DNA of 64,000 bases from CAZSAK01 sp964605155 (lineage in GTDB: Bacteria; Pseudomonadota; Gammaproteobacteria; SZUA-140). Each line of letters starts with the position of its first letter. Positions within the stretch are counted from its first letter, which is position 1. Below the pieces are notes generated by a model. The model was not told where the DNA came from and ran no database searches. It was given only the letters and a program-made list of their open reading frames with translations. The stretch is from assembly GCA_964605155.1 (NCBI GenBank), contig CAZSAK010000011.1, positions 23,528 through 87,527 on the forward strand. The letters run 5' to 3'. Shown here piece after piece: positions 1 through 9,151 of the stretch. A program made the position numbers and the translations under genes.

Positions 1-150
1 CGTGATCGGATTACTCCATTTAAGAAAAGCGATAATATCTGAATACCAAAGTATCTTATTCAGTTTTGTCGCTCCAAGCTTAATAGGATCATCCACACTT
101 CCACATATATAATGGACGGCTGCTTTAAGCTTATCTCTATTTAAATTCAT
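1..150 (-). CDS. Partial Panacea/DUF4065 (SocA-like) domain protein, N-terminal 50 residues
   Basis: An open frame starts at the ATG at 150-148 and runs without a stop off the left edge of the window. It has a good ribosome binding site (GGAAGG, six bases before the ATG). The 50 visible residues include KLKAAVHYICG, then IKLGATKLNKILWYSDIIAF, then a W-S-N-P-I-T stretch. This resembles the start of the DUF4065/Panacea fold, in which a KLxKLLYxAD-like helix is followed by a PITG motif. Family members often act as antitoxins or protease-adaptor proteins (SocA), with the partner toxin encoded next door. The gene lies 27 bases downstream of the transposase stop on the same strand, so it may be co-transcribed with it or be a passenger of the element. 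The C-terminus and any toxin are outside the window. The family call rests on pattern recognition of a short stretch. Confidence 0.6.
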   Translation of the reverse strand, partial: MNLNRDKLKAAVHYICGSVDDPIKLGATKLNKILWYSDIIAFLKWSNPIT

Positions 151-177
151 ACTTACCTTCCTAGGTTGTTTATTGAC

Positions 178-1110
178 TCAATTTGAATACAACAACCGTT
201 TTCCTGCTATACCTTTCAATGCCTTATCGGCACGTTCTACATCATCTATATGACGATTATTGTAACGAAAATCAAACTCGACGATATATCTTTTTAAGTG
301 TTGCGGGCCAACGTGGTGAAAAGTGCCAATTAATCCACGTTTTAAGATGCTGAAATAGCTCTCAATTGTGTTTGTGTGGGCTTTGCCTCTAACATATTCG
401 CCGTGACTGTGATTAACGACACTATGCTTAGCAAAATCATCTTCGAGGGGTTTTCTAGCATTTGGGCCGTATTGGTTGCGCGGCGGTACATATTGAGCCG
501 CTTCGTCTGTCATAACATGAGCGGAAGCGTCTATTTGTTCTTTCATGATCGGCTTTAAGGTTTTGGCATTAACAGCTTTCACATGGAAAGAGCGAACCTC
601 ACCACCACGTTCAATGAGAGAAAATATTTTCTCTTTATGATGATAGCCTCTACCTTTCTTCTGTCCTCTTGGTTTGCGATTACCCCAAAAAGTTTCATCT
701 ACTTCTACTATACCGCCACCACCACCAAGCTTAGAGAAAATTGGATCTTTCATGGCTTCGCGGATACGGTGAGTCATAAACCATGCAGACTTGTAAGTTA
801 CGCCCAACATTCTATGAAGCTGGTGAGAGCTAATTCCTTTCTTACTGGAACACATTAGAAAGACAGCCATGAGCCATTTATTCAAGGGTATCTTGCTATC
901 TTCAAACAGACTCTTTACGGTTACTGTGAACTGTTTCCGACAATCACCACATTTATATAAACCTGCTCTAGCCTTTTTACTCTTCATTGTGTATATCTTC
1001 TCAATGCCTCCACAATGAGGACAAACAGGGCCATCAGGCCAGCGTAGGTTCTCTAGATATTTTCTAGCCTTCTCTGCGTCTTGGAAATGCGGGGCTGTTA
1101 GGTTACACAT
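178..1110 (-). mobile_element. IS1595-family (ISXO2-like) transposase
   Basis: This 310-residue protein would catalyse cut-and-paste movement of an IS1595-type element. An N-terminal zinc ribbon is visible (C30-x2-C33 and C54-x2-C57), then a helical DNA-binding region, then a DDE-type core: D138 in the VDET motif, D202 in MTDE, and the HTNTIES motif around 245-251 that carries the third catalytic position. The length fits the family and no frameshift or internal stop is present, so the enzyme looks intact. The start is supported by AAGGAG seven bases upstream. The gene and the partial gene after it are more AT-rich than the surrounding chromosome, consistent with transfer. The element sits just past the 3' end of the glycogen phosphorylase gene. 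I could not pair its terminal inverted repeats: a candidate right end lies in 1150-1200, and no matching copy is visible in 1-177. Confidence 0.93.
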
Positions 1111-1149
1111 GTATTATCTCCTTGAATTAATGATACTATGGAGACATTC

Positions 1150-1200
1150 TAGTACAAAATACTTGGGTTTGTAAAGTATACAATCGCCTTAATTTTGCCC
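1150..1200. other. Candidate right terminal region of the IS1595-type element
   Basis: Between the transposase start and the 3' flank of glgP the sequence contains GGGTTTGTAAAGTATAC (about 1165-1181) and ends with TTTTGCCCC (about 1193-1201). Read from the right-hand side it would begin GGGGCAAAATTAAGGCG, a G-rich start that would suit an IS end. No inverted copy is found in 1-177, so the left end may lie beyond the window. This boundary is an inference. Confidence 0.25.
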
Positions 1201-1303
1201 CAATACTCCGTTGCGGCACTTTCCCCGGTGCTCATTAAGCGGGTTGTTAATTCCGCTCCTCACAATCGCCACTCCTCGACCTGAATACGAGCGACCGTCA
1301 GGT

Positions 1304-3823
1304 TCAATTGTTCAGTTCAATGTTTACCGGTTTGGTGTTCCAGATTTCCCTGGCATACTCTTCAATGGTGCGATCACTGGAGAATTTGCCCATGCAGGCG
1401 ACGTTGATAACGGCCCTGCGTGCCCATTCGTGGGGATTTTTGTACAGTTCGCCGACATCCTCCTGGCATGCCACATAGGCTTGGTAATCTGCGAGCAGCA
1501 GGTAATGATCTCCGCCTTGCAACAGTGAATCTAAGATCGGTTGATACAGGTTAGGATCGTTCGGGGAAAAGAATCCCGAGCCGATCATGTCTAGCACTTG
1601 CCGCAGTTCGTCATTGGCATGATAGTAATCCAGGGGATTGTAACCCCGGTCACGTAATGCGATGACCTCCTCGATGGTGTTGCCGAAGATAAAGATATTC
1701 TCTTCGCCGACCTCTTCGCGGATTTCGACGTTGGCCCCGTCCAGGGTGCCGATCGTCAGGGCACCGTTGAGCGCCAGTTTCATGTTGCCGGTTCCCGAGG
1801 CCTCGGTGCCCGCAGTGGAGATCTGTTCGGACAGTTCTGCTGCAGGAATGATATCGCCTGCTGTCGAAACATCGTAATTGGGTATAAAAACCACCTTGAG
1901 CCGGTTGTCAATCACAGGATCATGGTTGACGATGTCCGCGACATCGTTGATGAGCTTGATGATGAGTTTTGCCATGGTATAACCAGGCGCCGCCTTGCCG
2001 GCAAAGATCATGGTACGGGGCACGATGTCCGATTCCGGGTTGGACCGGATGCGGTTATATAGGGTGATGACATGGAGGATGTTGAGCAATTGCCGTTTGT
2101 ATTCGTGGATACGCTTGATCTGCACATCGAACATTGAGTCGACATTGACGTCAATGGATAGACGTTTATGGATCAGTTTCGCGAGGTGCTGCTTGTTCAT
2201 CCATTTGATCCGGGTAAACTCATCGAGGAATGCCGGATCGTCGGCAAGGGTCATGATGTTTTTTATATCATCGAGATGCGTGATCCAGTCATTTCCAATA
2301 CGAGAGGATATGAGGCTGGTCAACAAGGGATTGCAGTGATGTAACCAGCGCCTGGGCGTGATGCCGTTGGTCTTGTTGATGATCCTGTCCGGATAAATGC
2401 GATTGAAGTCGGCGAATATGGTGCTTTTCATCAGTTCAGTATGCAGTTTCGCAACACCATTGACCTTGTGGCTGCCTATGATGGCCAGGTGTGCCATGCG
2501 AATACGACGCTCGCCGCTTTCATCGATGATGGACATCCGACGCACCATATCACTGTTACCCGGGAACCGGTGTGTGACCTCCTTGAGGAAGTGATGATTG
2601 ATCTCATATATGATCTTCAGGTGCCGTGGCAGCATCTTCTCGAATAATTGTACGGGCCACGACTCGAGTGCTTCCGGCATCAGTGTATGGTTGGTGTAGG
2701 CGAATGTCCTGGTAATGATGTCCCACGCCGTATCCCATTCAAGACGATGTTTGTCAATCAGGATTCTCATCAACTCCGGGATGGCAATCGCCGGATGAGT
2801 GTCATTGAGCTGGATGGCGACCTTGTCGGGCAGTTCGGTAGGGTCGTCATGCTGTTTGTTGAAGCGGTAAAGAATGTCCTGTAGCGATGCACACACGAAG
2901 AAATATTGTTGCTTGAGTCGCAGTTCCTTGCCCATGTATGACGTGTCATCGGGATAGAGCACCTTGGAGATGTTCTCGGTCTGGGTCTTGGCCTCGACTG
3001 CTTTAATATAGTTGCCTTCATTGAAATATTTCAGGTCAAAATCGCGCGATGCCTTGGCTGACCAGAGCCGCATATTATTGGCGGTGTTGGTATGGTAACC
3101 GGGGATGGGTGTGTCATAGGCCATGGCCATGACCTCATCGGTGTCTATCCAGTGATGACGCTGTGTACCGTTTTCGTCCTTGTATTCAATGACACGACCA
3201 TTGAATTTCACGGGATACAGTACTTCGGCGCGGGGAAACTCCCAGGGATTGCCATACCTCAGCCAGTTATCAGGGTGTTCGATCTGGTGACCGTGCTCGA
3301 TATGTTGATTGAAGATGCCATATTCATAGCGGATTCCGTAGCCGTAAGCCGGGATACCGAGCGTGGCCATGGAATCAAGGAAGCAGGCGGCCAGCCGTCC
3401 CAGTCCACCGTTACCCAGCGCGGCATCGGGTTCAATCTCCCTGATTTCCTCGAAACTGATACCGATATCGTCGAATGCCTTTGACAGTTCGTTGTAGATA
3501 CCCATATTCATCAGGCTGTTGGACAATGTCCGGCCGATAAGGAATTCCATCGACAGGTAATAGACGCGCTTGGCGTCGACCCGATAGTAGGTGCGCATGG
3601 TTTCCATCCAGCGCTCGATCAAACGATCACGCACGACATAGGTGGTGGTATTGAACCAGTCGCGTATGGTTGCTGTATAGAGATCCTTGCCAACGGTGTA
3701 CTCGAGCCGATTGGCGAGCGAATGCTTGATGGAATCCTTGTCCATCCCGAGGTAATCGAATTTAAAAGCCTTAATCCTGGTCGTTTGTGTTGGCATTGTC
3801 GTGTTCCTGTTACTGGCTGTCAT
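1304..3823 (-). CDS. glgP: Glycogen/starch/alpha-glucan phosphorylase
   Basis: The enzyme releases glucose 1-phosphate from alpha-1,4-glucans with phosphate, using pyridoxal phosphate. At about 839 residues it is full length for GT35 phosphorylases. The N-terminal region has the conserved VYYLSMEFLIGRTLSN segment, and the PLP-lysine region reads EASGTGNMKLALNGALTIG, followed by TLDGANVEI. Two starts are plausible: ATG at 3823 (AGGGA nine bases upstream, used here) and ATG at 3796 (AGGAA about eight bases upstream); the extra residues are not conserved. The gene is divergent from rpmE. No other glycogen gene is in the window, so it appears to be a stand-alone locus. The IS1595-type element lies about 100 bases beyond its stop codon and does not interrupt it. 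Confidence 0.97.
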   Translation of the reverse strand: MTASNRNTTMPTQTTRIKAFKFDYLGMDKDSIKHSLANRLEYTVGKDLYTATIRDWFNTTTYVVRDRLIERWMETMRTYYRVDAKRVYYLSMEFLIGRTLSNSLMNMGIYNELSKAFDDIGISFEEIREIEPDAALGNGGLGRLAACFLDSMATLGIPAYGYGIRYEYGIFNQHIEHGHQIEHPDNWLRYGNPWEFPRAEVLYPVKFNGRVIEYKDENGTQRHHWIDTDEVMAMAYDTPIPGYHTNTANNMRLWSAKASRDFDLKYFNEGNYIKAVEAKTQTENISKVLYPDDTSYMGKELRLKQQYFFVCASLQDILYRFNKQHDDPTELPDKVAIQLNDTHPAIAIPELMRILIDKHRLEWDTAWDIITRTFAYTNHTLMPEALESWPVQLFEKMLPRHLKIIYEINHHFLKEVTHRFPGNSDMVRRMSIIDESGERRIRMAHLAIIGSHKVNGVAKLHTELMKSTIFADFNRIYPDRIINKTNGITPRRWLHHCNPLLTSLISSRIGNDWITHLDDIKNIMTLADDPAFLDEFTRIKWMNKQHLAKLIHKRLSIDVNVDSMFDVQIKRIHEYKRQLLNILHVITLYNRIRSNPESDIVPRTMIFAGKAAPGYTMAKLIIKLINDVADIVNHDPVIDNRLKVVFIPNYDVSTAGDIIPAAELSEQISTAGTEASGTGNMKLALNGALTIGTLDGANVEIREEVGEENIFIFGNTIEEVIALRDRGYNPLDYYHANDELRQVLDMIGSGFFSPNDPNLYQPILDSLLQGGDHYLLLADYQAYVACQEDVGELYKNPHEWARRAVINVACMGKFSSDRTIEEYAREIWNTKPVNIELNN

Positions 3824-3923
3824 TTTAGTCAATCCCTAAAATTACAACAACTTAGAGGGCCTGATCGGTCTGTGGTCCCGGCTGCGATAGATGTTGTGAT
3901 CACTCCATAACATAGCGGCTGAC

Positions 3924-3952
3924 TTGCCGACCGGGTGTAATTTGCATACAAT
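3924..3952 (+). promoter_or_regulatory. Sigma-70 type promoter of rpmE
   Basis: TTGCCG at 3924-3929 and TACAAT at 3947-3952 are separated by exactly 17 bases. The predicted start near 3959 leaves a leader of about 70 bases before the rpmE ATG. The match is good by eye; no experiment supports it. Confidence 0.6.
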
Positions 3953-4031
3953 ACGCGCCCTCGGAAGATTTTCCGCCCTGCTTTTCTCAGATAGCGGCAT
4001 TATCCAATAGTTATTTAAGAGGTTGATTTTG

Positions 4032-4238
4032 ATGAAATCCGATATCCATCCGGCGTATGGTGAAATAACTGTCACCTGTACCTGCGGCAATACCTTTATT
4101 ACACGCTCCACGGCGGGCAAGGACCTGCGACTTGACGTGTGTTCTAATTGCCATCCTTTTTATACCGGCAAGCAGAAGATAGTGGATACAGCGGGACGTG
4201 TCGACAAGTTCAAACAAAAGTACGGTATCAAGAGATAG
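4032..4238 (+). CDS. rpmE: 50S ribosomal protein L31, zinc-binding type
   Basis: This 68-residue protein is bacterial L31 of the large ribosomal subunit. The zinc-binding (C+) form is recognised from C16, C18, C37 and C40 (CTC near residue 16 and CSNC near 37-40), together with the HPFYTGKQK segment. The ATG at 4032 is chosen because AAGAGG lies nine bases upstream; an in-frame TTG at 4023 would overlap that site. The gene has its own promoter and a strong terminator, so it is probably a single-gene unit. Zinc-binding L31 is replaced by a zinc-free paralogue under zinc limitation in many bacteria; no such paralogue is seen here. Confidence 0.98.
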   Translation: MKSDIHPAYGEITVTCTCGNTFITRSTAGKDLRLDVCSNCHPFYTGKQKIVDTAGRVDKFKQKYGIKR

Positions 4239-4259
4239 CGATAGCCGTAGTCTGGTGTT

Positions 4260-4288
4260 AAAAAGGCGTCCCTTGGGACGCCTTTTTT
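4260..4288 (+). terminator. Rho-independent terminator after rpmE
   Basis: GGCGTC and GACGCC form a GC-rich stem around a CCTTGG loop, flanked by an A-run on the left and six T on the right (4283-4288). It lies about 20 bases after the rpmE stop. It also helps place the start of the next gene downstream of it. Confidence 0.88.
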
Positions 4289-4293
4289 GTGAC

Positions 4294-5073
4294 ATGTATG
4301 CCAGAATACAATTCATGGTTTTTAAGCCCCTGCTGTTGATAGTCATTTTGCTGGTTGCCGCACCCGTTGCAGGACAGGGATGCGAGCCGGATCATATCGA
4401 TGAATTTGCCCGGATCGCTTATGTCTATGACGGCGATACGGTTAAGCTCGATGACGGCAGGCATATACGATTGATCGGCATCAACGCCGCGGAGACGGGC
4501 AAGAACGGCAGGCCGTCCGAACCGTTCGCCGACGAGGCTCGTGATGCCTTGTCTGCACTACTCAAACCGCACACCAGGGTGGGTATCCGTTTCGATTCCG
4601 AACGCCGCGATACCTATCAACGCTGGCTCGCGCATCTGTATATATCCGGATCGCAAAATGTCGAGGCCTGGTTGCTTGAAAACGGTTATGCGGCGCTGAT
4701 CGCAGTACCTCCCAATCTGTGGAATATAGAATGTTACAGGGAGGCCGAGATGCGCGCACGGATGCAACATAAAGGTATATGGTCGATTCCGTACGACAAT
4801 GCCGATAACCTTAGTATAAAACGCAATTCTCATCCCTTTCATATCATTGAGGGCACTGTAAGACATATCGGTGAGACGGATAAATCCGTATGGCTCGATC
4901 TTGAGAACGATATCGCATTGCGAATTGATCGTCGGGATTTATCCTACTTCGATGGTGTGAATCTTCAGGGATTTCTTGACGAGCGGGTAATCGCCCGTGG
5001 CTGGATGTATCAGGGTAAGGGTCAAACGGTGATGCGGATACGCCATCCCGTGGCATTACAGGTGCTGCGTTGA
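4294..5073 (+). CDS. Secreted SNase-like (thermonuclease family) protein with extra C-terminal domain
   Basis: The protein has an N-terminal hydrophobic signal (VFKPLLLIVILLVAAPVAG) and then a staphylococcal-nuclease-like domain. Visible nuclease landmarks are YDGDTVKL, the IRLIGINAAETG segment carrying the catalytic Arg and Glu, and ERRDTYQRWLAHLY with the second Arg. The metal-ligand Asp of the classic enzyme (in DTPE) is Asn here (INAAE), a substitution I believe occurs in related proteins. After the nuclease fold there is an additional segment of roughly 85 residues (from HPFHIIEGTV to the end) that looks like a small beta-rich, OB-like domain. The first ATG after the rpmE terminator is used; ATG 4315 is an equally good alternative, and neither has a clear ribosome binding site. 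The stop overlaps the TTG start of the M48 protease, so the two are probably translated together. Confidence 0.85.
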   Translation: MYARIQFMVFKPLLLIVILLVAAPVAGQGCEPDHIDEFARIAYVYDGDTVKLDDGRHIRLIGINAAETGKNGRPSEPFADEARDALSALLKPHTRVGIRFDSERRDTYQRWLAHLYISGSQNVEAWLLENGYAALIAVPPNLWNIECYREAEMRARMQHKGIWSIPYDNADNLSIKRNSHPFHIIEGTVRHIGETDKSVWLDLENDIALRIDRRDLSYFDGVNLQGFLDERVIARGWMYQGKGQTVMRIRHPVALQVLR

Positions 5074-6554
5074 GTCAGCACTGTCGATTATTCTTCACTG
5101 TCATTCCGGCAGTATTCGCGCTGATATTGCAGGTTACAGGATGCGCCGTGAACCCGGTGACAGGACAAAGTAATTTTGTGATGTTGTCAGAACAGGACGA
5201 GATCAAGCTCGGCCGTGATGCAAATCCGGAGATCATGAAACAATACGGCGGTGCCTATGATGATGCCGCGCTGCAGACCTATGTTAACGGTATCGGCCAG
5301 TCACTTGCGGCGGTGAGCCATCGCAGCGAACTGGAATATCATTTTACCGTGCTTGATTCGCCCATGGTGAATGCCTTTGCATTGCCCGGCGGTTATGTCT
5401 ATATCACCAGGGGATTAATCGCCTATCTGAACAGCGAGGCCGAACTTGCTGCGGTGCTTGGTCACGAGATCGGCCATGTCACGGCTCGCCATAGCGTCAG
5501 GCAGATCAGTGCCGCACGTGCAGCCGATATCGGTTATACGATCGGCTCCATCTTTGTGCCGGAATTACAGACACAGGCGGCATATAGTATCTTCAATACC
5601 CTGGGCGGCGCATTAATCAGCGGATACGGGCGTGAACATGAACTAGAGGCCGACCGTCTGGGTTCGGAATATCTGGCGCGCGCTGATTACAATCCGCAGG
5701 CAATGATCAGGGTCATCGGGGTGCTCAAGGACCAGGAGGATTTTGAAAGGCAACTTTCGGCGGAAGAAGGACGGGAGCCGAGGATCTACCACGGGGTGTT
5801 CGCGTCTCACCCCGATAACGACACCCGTCTTCAGGAAGTCGTCGCAAGTGCCGATGAATTCAAGGCAGACTCGGCGAATCATGATAACCGTGAAGGATTT
5901 CAGGATCATATCGAAGGCCTGGTGTTCGGCGACAGTGAGCGGGAAGGCATTATACGGGATCACGCGTTTTATCATGGCGGATTAGGTATTGCATTTGATT
6001 TTCCCGCAGGCTGGAGGATTGACAACAACCCCGACAGTCTGACTGCGCGGCCACCCGCAAAGAATGGATTGATGCAGGTGATCGTCGAGGATGTAGGCAG
6101 ACCCTATACACCGCGAGAATTTATGACCATCAAGATGAAATTAACCCGACTGCAACAGGAGGAAGAAATGTATCCAGCCGGACTGGAAGGATACACGGCC
6201 GTTTCATCTGTAAGGACAACTTATGGCAGGAGGGATACCCGTTTCTGCGTCATATTTTTCAATGAACATGCCTTTGTTTTTATCGGTGCCACAAAGGATA
6301 AAGACGGGCTTGACAGATACAATAGTGAATTTCTCACGACTGCGAAATCTTTTCACCCACTCGGAGCCAACGAGGCGAAGTTCGCCAAGGCGTTGCGTAT
6401 CCATCTGAAGCGAATACAACCGGGTGATAATGCTGAAAAAATCGCAACGGATTCGGCATTACGGTCACACCAGCTGGAACAACTGAGGTTGCTCAACGGT
6501 ATCTACCCGGACGGCCAACCACAAGTCGGTCAACGGTTCAAGATTGTGCAATGA
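5070..6554 (+). CDS. M48 family metalloprotease lipoprotein (BepA-like)
   Basis: This 494-residue protein begins with a lipoprotein signal: a hydrophobic stretch followed by the lipobox LQVTGC, with Cys25 as the acylated residue. It is expected in the outer membrane facing the periplasm. The zinc site is HEIGH at 132-136, with the Glu of ELEADRLG (about 191) as third ligand. The C-terminal part (about 280-494) has a separate domain and ends in a LysM-like stretch (HQLEQLRLLNGIYPDGQ). M48 lipoproteins such as BepA/YfgC degrade or assemble outer-membrane proteins; that role is inferred by family, and the tail differs from BepA, which carries TPR repeats. The start is TTG at 5070, overlapping the upstream stop by four bases; no ATG start upstream of the lipobox exists. 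Confidence 0.92.
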   Translation: MSQHCRLFFTVIPAVFALILQVTGCAVNPVTGQSNFVMLSEQDEIKLGRDANPEIMKQYGGAYDDAALQTYVNGIGQSLAAVSHRSELEYHFTVLDSPMVNAFALPGGYVYITRGLIAYLNSEAELAAVLGHEIGHVTARHSVRQISAARAADIGYTIGSIFVPELQTQAAYSIFNTLGGALISGYGREHELEADRLGSEYLARADYNPQAMIRVIGVLKDQEDFERQLSAEEGREPRIYHGVFASHPDNDTRLQEVVASADEFKADSANHDNREGFQDHIEGLVFGDSEREGIIRDHAFYHGGLGIAFDFPAGWRIDNNPDSLTARPPAKNGLMQVIVEDVGRPYTPREFMTIKMKLTRLQQEEEMYPAGLEGYTAVSSVRTTYGRRDTRFCVIFFNEHAFVFIGATKDKDGLDRYNSEFLTTAKSFHPLGANEAKFAKALRIHLKRIQPGDNAEKIATDSALRSHQLEQLRLLNGIYPDGQPQVGQRFKIVQ

Positions 6555-6662
6555 GGTTGAGTATATGATTACACGGGCCCTTTTAAGCTTCCATTTGCAG
6601 TGCACATGCCAATCACCGATAATTGCGCGTTTCCTTAATATTAAATATCTGTACAAACATTT

Positions 6663-7940
6663 ATGACCAAGGACCGTAAACAGGCTGCCCTGAACTACCA
6701 TGCTCAACCAGAGCCCGGCAAGATCAGTATTTCGATTACCAAACCCTGTCACACGCAGGACGACCTGGGGTTGGCCTATACACCAGGCGTTGCGGAACCG
6801 GTCAGGGCCATCGTCGCTGATCCCGAAGCTGCATATCGCTATACTGCGAAAGGTAACCTGGTCGCGGTAATTACTGACGGCAGTGCTGTGCTCGGTCTGG
6901 GAAATGTAGGCGCCCTGGCAAGCAAACCGGTGATGGAAGGCAAATGCGTCTTGTTCAAAAAATTTGCCGATATCGATGTATTCGACATCGAAGTCAACGC
7001 GGATTCACCACAGTCCTTTATCAATACAGTCGCGAGTATCGCCCCCAGTTTCGGTGGCATCAATCTTGAAGACATTGCGGCACCTCATTGTTTTGAGATC
7101 GAAAAGACGCTGAGTGAGCGTCTGGACATCCCGGTATTTCATGACGACCAGCACGGTACCGCCGTGATCGTGGGCGCGGCGTTATTAAACGCACTGGAAC
7201 TTCAGGACAAGTCCATCGACTCTGCGAAGATCGTTTGTCTCGGTGCCGGTGCGGCAGGGATTGCATCGATGCGCCTGTTGCTCGCGCTGGGGGCAAGCAA
7301 GGATAATATCAGGCTGGTCGATCGCAACGGCGTGATACACAGTGAACGTACCGGCCTCAATCCCTATAAACAGGAGTTCGCCACCAAGACCGATGACCGT
7401 ACACTGCGTGATGCCATGACGGATGCCGATGTATTCATCGGTGTGTCCGGTCCGAATCTGTTGACGATCGATGATATCGTTGTCATGGCAGCCAGGCCGA
7501 TCGTGTTTGCATTATCCAACCCCGATCCCGAAATCGATCCGGCGACCGCCAAGGCGGTTTGCGATGACATGATTATCGCTACCGGACGCAGTGATTATCC
7601 CAACCAGGTAAACAATGTGCTCGGGTTTCCGTTTATCTTTCGTGGTGCACTCGATGTGCGGGCTTCCAGTATCAATCAGGAGATGCTGGTTGCTGCGGTG
7701 CATGCCCTCGCGGCCCTTGCACGTGAACCCGTACCGCAGGAGGTACTTCGTGCTTACCGCATAGAGGCCCTTGAATTTGGCAAGGATTCGATAATACCCA
7801 AGCCCCTGGATCCCAGGTTGATCGATCGTATACCACCTGCAGTGGCAAAGGCCGCTGTTGAATCGGGCGTTGCACGTATGCCATATCCCGATTTTTATCC
7901 CCATGTCGGCAACGAGGTGGTGATAGGTGAGTGCGCCTGA
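6663..7940 (+). CDS. NAD(P)-dependent malic enzyme, short form
   Basis: The enzyme oxidatively decarboxylates malate to pyruvate, giving NAD(P)H. The 425-residue length and motifs (YTPGVAEP near the N-terminus, VAVITDGSAVLGLGNVG, HDDQHGTAVIV, and the nucleotide-binding CLGAGAAGIA) identify a bacterial malic enzyme. It lacks the C-terminal phosphotransacetylase-like domain of the long MaeB form, so it is the short type found in many bacteria. It is followed on the same strand by malate dehydrogenase and citrate synthase, which suggests a locus controlling how malate is split between pyruvate, oxaloacetate and citrate. NADP versus NAD preference cannot be read safely from the sequence. About 110 bases of non-coding sequence precede it. 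Confidence 0.95.
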   Translation: MTKDRKQAALNYHAQPEPGKISISITKPCHTQDDLGLAYTPGVAEPVRAIVADPEAAYRYTAKGNLVAVITDGSAVLGLGNVGALASKPVMEGKCVLFKKFADIDVFDIEVNADSPQSFINTVASIAPSFGGINLEDIAAPHCFEIEKTLSERLDIPVFHDDQHGTAVIVGAALLNALELQDKSIDSAKIVCLGAGAAGIASMRLLLALGASKDNIRLVDRNGVIHSERTGLNPYKQEFATKTDDRTLRDAMTDADVFIGVSGPNLLTIDDIVVMAARPIVFALSNPDPEIDPATAKAVCDDMIIATGRSDYPNQVNNVLGFPFIFRGALDVRASSINQEMLVAAVHALAALAREPVPQEVLRAYRIEALEFGKDSIIPKPLDPRLIDRIPPAVAKAAVESGVARMPYPDFYPHVGNEVVIGECA

Positions 7941-8175
7941 CCGGACACAATTTCGAGTCTGCTGCTTAAGCTCAATATTTGTACTTGCAGGCCGATTCCA
8001 TGTCCCGGAGACCTGATACTTTATTTGCCTCAAAGTGCCGGCGAGGGATCGGCGGATCACCCGTAACCAGTAAAACTGATACAAGGGATACTCATATAAA
8101 GACACTCAGGTTATGTCGTTAATCGTAACCGGATCATTGCCAATTCCGGTTATCGAGTTCGAGCAAGGAGTTGCC

Positions 8176-9099
8176 ATGAAAAAGATAACAATTGTCGGAG
8201 CCGGCCGTGTCGGCGAATCGACCGCACAGATACTCGCAATTGCTGAAGTTTGCGATCAGGTCGTGCTTACCGATATCCGCGAAGGTGTTGCAAAGGGAAC
8301 CGCCCTGGATATCCATGAGTCATCGCCCTTGTTCAAATTCGATACCAGGGTTAGCGGAGATGATGATCCACGTGCAATGTCCGGGTCGAACATCGTCGTG
8401 ATCACAGCCGGTCTGCCGCGCAAACCCGGTATGTCCCGTTCCGATGTGCTCGACGCCAATCTCGGCGTCATTCGCGGTATCGCCGATGATGTGATGTGTT
8501 ATGCCCCCGATGCCATGGTAATACTGGTAACCAACCCGGTCGATGTGATGACCTATGCCTTCATGAAGGCAACCGGATGGCAACGTAACAGGGTGTTCGG
8601 TTTGTCAGGTGTGCTGGATGCTGCCCGCATGGCGAGCTTCATTGCGCTGGAAACAGGTTTTTCCTCAAAGGATATCAGTACTATGGTCCTGGGCGGGCAC
8701 GGCGATAGCATGGTGCCCATGCCGCGCTATACCTGCGTAAACGGCATATCGATCGAGCACTTTCTCGATCAGGAGGCCATCGCCAGGATCGTGGATCGCA
8801 CCCGTAACGGTGGTGCGGAGATACTCGCCCTGAAAAAGACCAGCAGTGCAAATGATTCCCCTGCAGCGGCGGTTGCAACCATGGTGGATGCGGTATGCAA
8901 TGATCGAAAGCGGATATTGCCCTGTGTCGCCATCGTGGATGGGGAATACGGCCATCGTGACATCGCGATCGGTGTACCGGTAATTCTCGGAGCGGGAGGT
9001 ATGGAAAAGGTTATTGAATTGCCGCTGACGGACGAAGAACGCAATCTGTTCGAGCAATCCGTTGCACAAGTAGCCAGGGATATAGCCACGCTATCCTGA
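8176..9099 (+). CDS. mdh: Malate dehydrogenase, LDH-like type
   Basis: It interconverts malate and oxaloacetate with NAD in the TCA cycle. The 307-residue protein has the Rossmann motif GAGRVG near the N-terminus, an acidic residue in TDIREG that indicates NAD preference, the NPVDVMTY segment, and the active-site motif GGHGDSMVP. These fit the LDH-like malate dehydrogenase group, not the enteric type. ATG 8176 is selected because AAGGAG lies five bases upstream and the Rossmann fold follows directly; the frame is open further upstream to 8113 but that part carries no recognisable sequence. A 235-base gap separates it from malic enzyme, so it probably has its own promoter. Confidence 0.96.
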   Translation: MKKITIVGAGRVGESTAQILAIAEVCDQVVLTDIREGVAKGTALDIHESSPLFKFDTRVSGDDDPRAMSGSNIVVITAGLPRKPGMSRSDVLDANLGVIRGIADDVMCYAPDAMVILVTNPVDVMTYAFMKATGWQRNRVFGLSGVLDAARMASFIALETGFSSKDISTMVLGGHGDSMVPMPRYTCVNGISIEHFLDQEAIARIVDRTRNGGAEILALKKTSSANDSPAAAVATMVDAVCNDRKRILPCVAIVDGEYGHRDIAIGVPVILGAGGMEKVIELPLTDEERNLFEQSVAQVARDIATLS

Positions 9100-9151
9100 T
9101 CTGAAACGTTTGCAGTGGCTTTAGGCATTTTGCAGAAACGGAGGAATCTTT

